Assembly: GCF_000426545.1 (NCBI RefSeq)
Contig: NZ_AUFO01000007.1
Location: 124,001 to 188,000 of the forward strand
Reading direction: 5' to 3'
DNA from: Paenibacillus massiliensis subsp. panacisoli DSM 21345
Lineage (GTDB): Bacteria; Bacillota; Bacilli; Paenibacillales; Paenibacillaceae
DNA: 64,000 nucleotides
Below the pieces are notes generated by a model that saw only the letters and a list, made by a program, of their open reading frames with translations, ran no database searches and was not told the origin of the DNA. Shown in pieces: positions 60,753 to 64,000 of the stretch. Each line of letters opens with the position of its first letter. Positions within the stretch are counted from its first letter, which is position 1. Both the position numbers and the translations under genes were made by a program.

Positions 60753-61616
60753 ATGACGCAATTCATTCATCTTGCACCAGAAGACACGATTTCGGCCATT
60801 CGGCGAAGCGGTATACGCAAGAGTCGTATCCACTATCCGGAAGCGAGCAGCGGAGTCTTCTGTATGCCTGTCATTGATGATTACTATGCGGTCCATCAGT
60901 GGCTAAGGGAGCTTAAGCGCTTCAACAAGAAGAATCTAAAGGCCGTTCATTTTCGTGTACGTGATCAAGAGCAGGTCTACTTTGGTAGCTTTTCAGGTAA
61001 GCATCGGTACGGTACTGCCGCAGCAGCGGCTGGCCAATTCAGACAGACAGAAGACCGCATGGGCTTCCAAGTCATCATTCCACGCAGGATCACTGCTGCG
61101 GAGATCATTTCTGTACGCTCTGTATCGCAGGTAACCGGCTGGCGTTACTCTCCCACCTCCAAGGGACGTCCCCCTTGTCTATGCCCGGCTTGCTTTTGGA
61201 CAGGACAATATGATGCGAATCGACTGGTCATGCACAAATTCTCACAAATGCTCACGCAGCTTCGTGAGCCAGAACCTCGCAAGCAGATTCAAGCCTTACA
61301 GGAAATTAGTGAGCTAAGGTTCAATCATCCAGGCCGGATCAAGGACTTCGAGCCGCTGCTTCATTTATTAAGCTCGCCTGACACGGAAGTCGTCATCCAT
61401 TGTCTTGATGCTCTTGCCCAATTCCAGAATAATACGGCTTGGCACGTACTTACGGACCATCTGCACCATCCTGTGCAGCAGGTACAGCTCGCGGCAGCAC
61501 AAAAGCTGCTACACTGGCGAACCACTCAGGCACAAAAGCTGCTCAACCCCAGAAAGGATGATATTCCTGGACTTCATGAAGTGTTGATGCTATACGGAGA
61601 GGATGCAGAAGCCTAA
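60753..61616 (+). CDS. ADP-ribosyltransferase-like domain protein with CxCxxC and HEAT repeats
   Basis: Protein of 287 residues, not described to my knowledge. ATG 60753 follows AGGAGGAG. The N-terminal 120 residues have the order of elements of the ADP-ribosyltransferase/KptA-like fold: FIHLAPEDTISAIRRSGI (His6), GVFCMPVIDDYYAVHQWLRE, LKAVHFRV and the closing FQVIIPRRITAAEIISVRSV. A small cysteine motif follows (Cys142, Cys144, Cys147 in PPCLCPACFW), perhaps metal binding. Residues about 165-275 are HEAT-like helical repeats (PEPRKQIQALQEISELRFNH, SPDTEVVIHCLDALAQFQNN, HPVQQVQLAAAQKLLHW), usually protein-binding. The fold assignment is inference by eye. It precedes gluQ by 94 bases on the same strand. 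Confidence 0.72.
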   Translation: MTQFIHLAPEDTISAIRRSGIRKSRIHYPEASSGVFCMPVIDDYYAVHQWLRELKRFNKKNLKAVHFRVRDQEQVYFGSFSGKHRYGTAAAAAGQFRQTEDRMGFQVIIPRRITAAEIISVRSVSQVTGWRYSPTSKGRPPCLCPACFWTGQYDANRLVMHKFSQMLTQLREPEPRKQIQALQEISELRFNHPGRIKDFEPLLHLLSSPDTEVVIHCLDALAQFQNNTAWHVLTDHLHHPVQQVQLAAAQKLLHWRTTQAQKLLNPRKDDIPGLHEVLMLYGEDAEA

Positions 61617-61710
61617 AAAGGCCATATTCACGGTCTTGAATCGCAGCAAATTATAGTCCTTAGCACACAGTACGTGATACATAAATACTGAAAATAAGGA
61701 AGCGAAGCCG

Positions 61711-62778
61711 ATGAAGCCATCAGTTCATGATTTGAATCAACCATCACATGCAGGCAATATACCTGATTCCTCTGCAGCTTTCAAGGACCAACACCCCTCT
61801 AGAGAAAGACGTGGACGATTTGCGCCCACTCCCTCTGGACAGCTCCATTTGGGCAATGCCAGAACAGCCCTGCTTTCCTGGCTTCAAATGCGCTCAGCAG
61901 GTGGAGAGTTCGTATTGCGAATTGAGGATACAGACCTGAACCGTTCTCGTACAAGGATTACCGAAGGAATCATCGAGGACCTCTACTGGTTAGGTATCGA
62001 CTGGGATGAAGGTCCCGATGTCGGTGGAAGCCTGGGACCCTATCAGCAGAGCTCCAGGCTCTGGAAGTACGAGGCCGCCATGAAGGAGCTTGCGGCAGTA
62101 GACCTTCTCTTTCCATGCTTTTGCAGCCGCGCTGATCTGGCAGATGTCGTGCACGCTCCGCATGGCTTGACCCGTGAAGGTCCTCGTTACCCCGGAACCT
62201 GCCGTACACTTACCCTGGAGCAAGCTGCGGCTAAGACCAAGCAAAAGGGCCCCTCCTATCGCATACGGGTGGACAGGTTGCCTTCAGACGAAATTCTTTT
62301 TGTGGATGCCATGGAAGGGGTAACAACATTTCCTGCAGGCTACGGCGGGGATTTTATCATCAAACGGGCAGATGGGATGTACTCCTACCAGTTAGCTGTT
62401 GTAGTGGACGATGCTGACATGCAGATTACAGATGTATTACGGGGAAATGACCTGCTAGATTCCACCCCAAGACAGCTTATGCTATATGCTGCTCTTGGGC
62501 TGACTCCTCCACGATTCACCCATGTGCCGCTTGTATATGGCCCTGATGGACGAAGATTAGCCAAACGGCATGGAGGAATCTTTCTTCAAGCGGCACGCAG
62601 CCGAGGAATTCGGCCGGAGCAAATCGTAGGCTGGCTAGCTTACCTGAGCGGGCTGCTCGAATACCCTGAGCCTGTCGCGGCCACTGAGCTTATCGCTCAC
62701 TTCGACCTCGACAGGCTGACAAGAGAAGCTATCCACCTGTCTAGTGAAGATTTGCAGCGACTCCAGACAGCACTGTAG
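61711..62778 (+). CDS. gluQ: Glutamyl-Q tRNA(Asp) synthetase
   Basis: Truncated glutamyl-tRNA synthetase paralogue that attaches glutamate to queuosine at position 34 of tRNA(Asp). ATG 61711 follows AAGGAAG. A catalytic core with HLGN at residues 46-49 (HIGH motif, in [20 protein letters not shown]), the zinc-ligand arrangement Cys136, Cys138, Tyr160 and Cys164, and LAKRHGG as the KMSKS-type loop are all visible. The anticodon-binding domain is missing, as it should be. An N-terminal extension of about 30 residues is unusual. It is preceded by the ART-like/HEAT gene; queuosine use by the cell is implied. Confidence 0.93.
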   Translation: MKPSVHDLNQPSHAGNIPDSSAAFKDQHPSRERRGRFAPTPSGQLHLGNARTALLSWLQMRSAGGEFVLRIEDTDLNRSRTRITEGIIEDLYWLGIDWDEGPDVGGSLGPYQQSSRLWKYEAAMKELAAVDLLFPCFCSRADLADVVHAPHGLTREGPRYPGTCRTLTLEQAAAKTKQKGPSYRIRVDRLPSDEILFVDAMEGVTTFPAGYGGDFIIKRADGMYSYQLAVVVDDADMQITDVLRGNDLLDSTPRQLMLYAALGLTPPRFTHVPLVYGPDGRRLAKRHGGIFLQAARSRGIRPEQIVGWLAYLSGLLEYPEPVAATELIAHFDLDRLTREAIHLSSEDLQRLQTAL

Positions 62779-62877
62779 AGTGACTTCCACTTTAGCAGTA
62801 TTTATACTGTTGGATTCCTTTCAGTCAAGCCTGCTTGAGCAACTTTAGAGCAATCAAGCGTTACAGCAATGTATAGG

Positions 62878-63699
62878 CTAAAATAAGAGGGACTCTGCCC
62901 CATCAATGACAATTTGCGAGCCAGTAATATGTGAGGACTGCTCCGAAGCCAGGAAGGTAACCAGATCAGCAACATTCTTCGGTTGGCCAGGACCATCCGC
63001 CAGTGGCTGTCCACCCTCAGGGAATTCTACCGGAATAACAATTTCCTTCAGCCCGTCCGTCTTATCAGTAGTCTCATCAATGTTCGTGGCAATCGCACCC
63101 GGGCAGATGACGTTGACGCGAATTTTGGATTTAGCCAGTTCCAAAGCTGCCATCTTGGCAAACGCCGTCTGAGCTGCCTTGGAGGTGCTGTAAGCTGTCA
63201 TGCCAAAGCTAGTGAACCGCTGATTCCCATTGATCGAGCTCGTAATGATTATACTTCCGCCACCTCGTGCCTTGAGATGGGGAACAGCATATTTTACTGT
63301 CAGGAAGGTACCATCCAGATTAATATTGAGCGTCTTCCGCCAATCCTCCAGTGACAGCTCCTCAATCGGCGCAAGCACCCCGTTGATTCCAGCATTAGCA
63401 AATACAATATCCAGCCCGCCGAACAACTCCACCGTCTCCAGCACAGCTCTCTCCAGCCGTTGTGAGTCTGAGATATCCACATCGAACGCGCGTGCAGCAC
63501 CAGGACTGAAGCTGTTGATCTCCTGCTCAGTAACTGCCGTACGCTCATTAATCAGGTCAAAGAGCGCTACCTTTGCTCCCTCACGAGCCATCTGGATCGC
63601 TGTAGCTTTGCCTATGCCGGAGCCAGCTCCAGTAATAATTGCTATTTTGCCCTCAAACCGTGGGCCATGCACTGCAGGAAAGTCCACTGGAAACATCAT
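62878..63699 (-). CDS. Short-chain dehydrogenase/reductase
   Basis: NAD(P)-dependent SDR of 273 residues. The cofactor site is TGAGSGIG (residues 23-30), the NAG motif is at 102-104 (ANAGING), and the catalytic Ser155, Tyr170 and Lys174 lie in IIITSSINGN and AYSTSKAA. The C-terminal PGQPKNVADLVTFLASEQSS and the GSQIVIDGAES end are of classical form. ATG 63699 follows GGAGCG; a second Met adjoins it. A longer insert (TDKTDGLKEIVIPVEFPEGG) in the substrate loop marks a particular subgroup, but the substrate is not known. Confidence 0.92.
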   Translation of the reverse strand: MMFPVDFPAVHGPRFEGKIAIITGAGSGIGKATAIQMAREGAKVALFDLINERTAVTEQEINSFSPGAARAFDVDISDSQRLERAVLETVELFGGLDIVFANAGINGVLAPIEELSLEDWRKTLNINLDGTFLTVKYAVPHLKARGGGSIIITSSINGNQRFTSFGMTAYSTSKAAQTAFAKMAALELAKSKIRVNVICPGAIATNIDETTDKTDGLKEIVIPVEFPEGGQPLADGPGQPKNVADLVTFLASEQSSHITGSQIVIDGAESLLF

Positions 63700-63826
63700 A
63701 TGTATACACGCTCCTTTGCCATTATTAGCATTCTGTATTCAAGATTACCCAAAATAGCATGGATTATAATCAACTCATTAGTGGATGGTCTTATTGCGGA
63801 TGCTTAAACCACATTAGGGACGGCAA

Positions 63827-63863
63827 AGAGCACCGAAATAGCCTGTCAGCTCTCCGGTGCTCT
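63827..63863 (-). terminator. Terminator of the truncated gene at the right end
   Basis: AGAGCACCG (63827-63835) and CGGTGCTCT (63855-63863) pair perfectly; on the minus strand a short T tract (TTTGCC) follows. It lies about 40 bases past the stop of the gene that enters from the right edge. Confidence 0.65.
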
Positions 63864-63902
63864 CACTTGTACTTATCATGTTCCGTAACTTTCCCGTATA
63901 AC

Positions 63903-64000
63903 CTATGATGTCCCTTGCCAGCCAAGTTCAATGTAGGCTGCGTCATCATCCAGTCCATTTGTATGTCGCGCATCTAGCAGGACCTGGATTTGATCATCTG
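63903..64000 (-). CDS. C-terminal end of an unidentified gene (5' end outside window)
   Basis: A minus-strand frame open from the right edge ends with DDQIQVLLDARHTNGLDD, then DAAYIELGWQGTS and TAG at 63905-63903. The 31 residues read as genuine protein and a terminator follows, but they are too few to name a family. Confidence 0.6.
   Translation of the reverse strand, partial: DDQIQVLLDARHTNGLDDDAAYIELGWQGTS

Overview
The window reads as chromosomal DNA of a low-to-mid GC Firmicute, most likely Paenibacillus or a close relative. Pointers are the strong GGAGG-type ribosome sites, frequent TTG/GTG starts, a stalk-domain (copper amine oxidase N-terminal-like) protein, DUF3891, YneQ, YflT-type, DivIVA/GpsB-like and NiaP proteins, and an ExuR/UxaABC hexuronate module. 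About 80% of genes lie on the minus strand. No rRNA, tRNA, CRISPR array, prophage or complete insertion sequence was seen.

Layout. 1-5.3 kb: end of a DinG/XPD-type helicase, a hypothetical gene, modB-modA, and a divergent one-component regulator with a molybdate-binding-type domain. 5.3-7.7 kb: AraC-type regulator and divergent melA. 8-11.8 kb: aldo/keto reductase, an ECF sigma factor with its membrane anti-sigma factor, and a glucose-type PTS IIA protein. 12-19.6 kb: YhgE/Pip membrane protein and a glgC-glgD-glgP glycogen operon that lacks glgA and glgB. 20-25.7 kb: small membrane peptide, DUF3891, stalk protein, GH95 fucosidase, DinB-type protein. 25.9-38.2 kb: two complete, diverged head-to-tail copies of uxaC-exuR-uxaB-uxaA. 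38.5-50 kb: DUF2809, HAD phosphatase, glutamate racemase, azoreductase, small proteins, lactonase, OsmC, NiaP, AEC transporter, a tiny hydrophobic peptide gene, an HMCES/YedK-like protein and zwf. 50-64 kb: yneQ, nitroreductase, phosphodiesterase plus Rrf2 regulator, DivIVA-like protein, an oxidoreductase beside a replication-terminator-protein-like gene, acyltransferase, a stress protein behind a SigB-type promoter, a gene split by an in-frame TGA, hrpB, an ADP-ribosyltransferase-like/HEAT protein, gluQ, an SDR and a truncated gene end.

How it fits together. Carbon handling dominates: hexuronates (two uxa sets), alpha-galactosides (melA), fucosides (GH95), glycogen, and the oxidative pentose phosphate branch (zwf and a 6-phosphogluconolactonase-type protein). 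Regulation is readable in the DNA: ExuR-type palindromes before both uxaC genes, a cre box before one, AraC-type direct repeats before melA, a GTTATA-N6-TATAAC operator below the modA promoter, an ECF promoter before the sigma factor and a SigB promoter before the stress gene.

The least ordinary items are the 26-residue hydrophobic peptide gene with a folded leader that abuts its ribosome site, the duplicated hexuronate locus with unusual short tandem repeats in its gaps, the ADP-ribosyltransferase-like/HEAT fusion, the terminator-protein homologue with nearby 23-24 bp repeats, and the YedK-like protein missing two catalytic residues. I do not claim a demonstrated new system; these are the best candidates.
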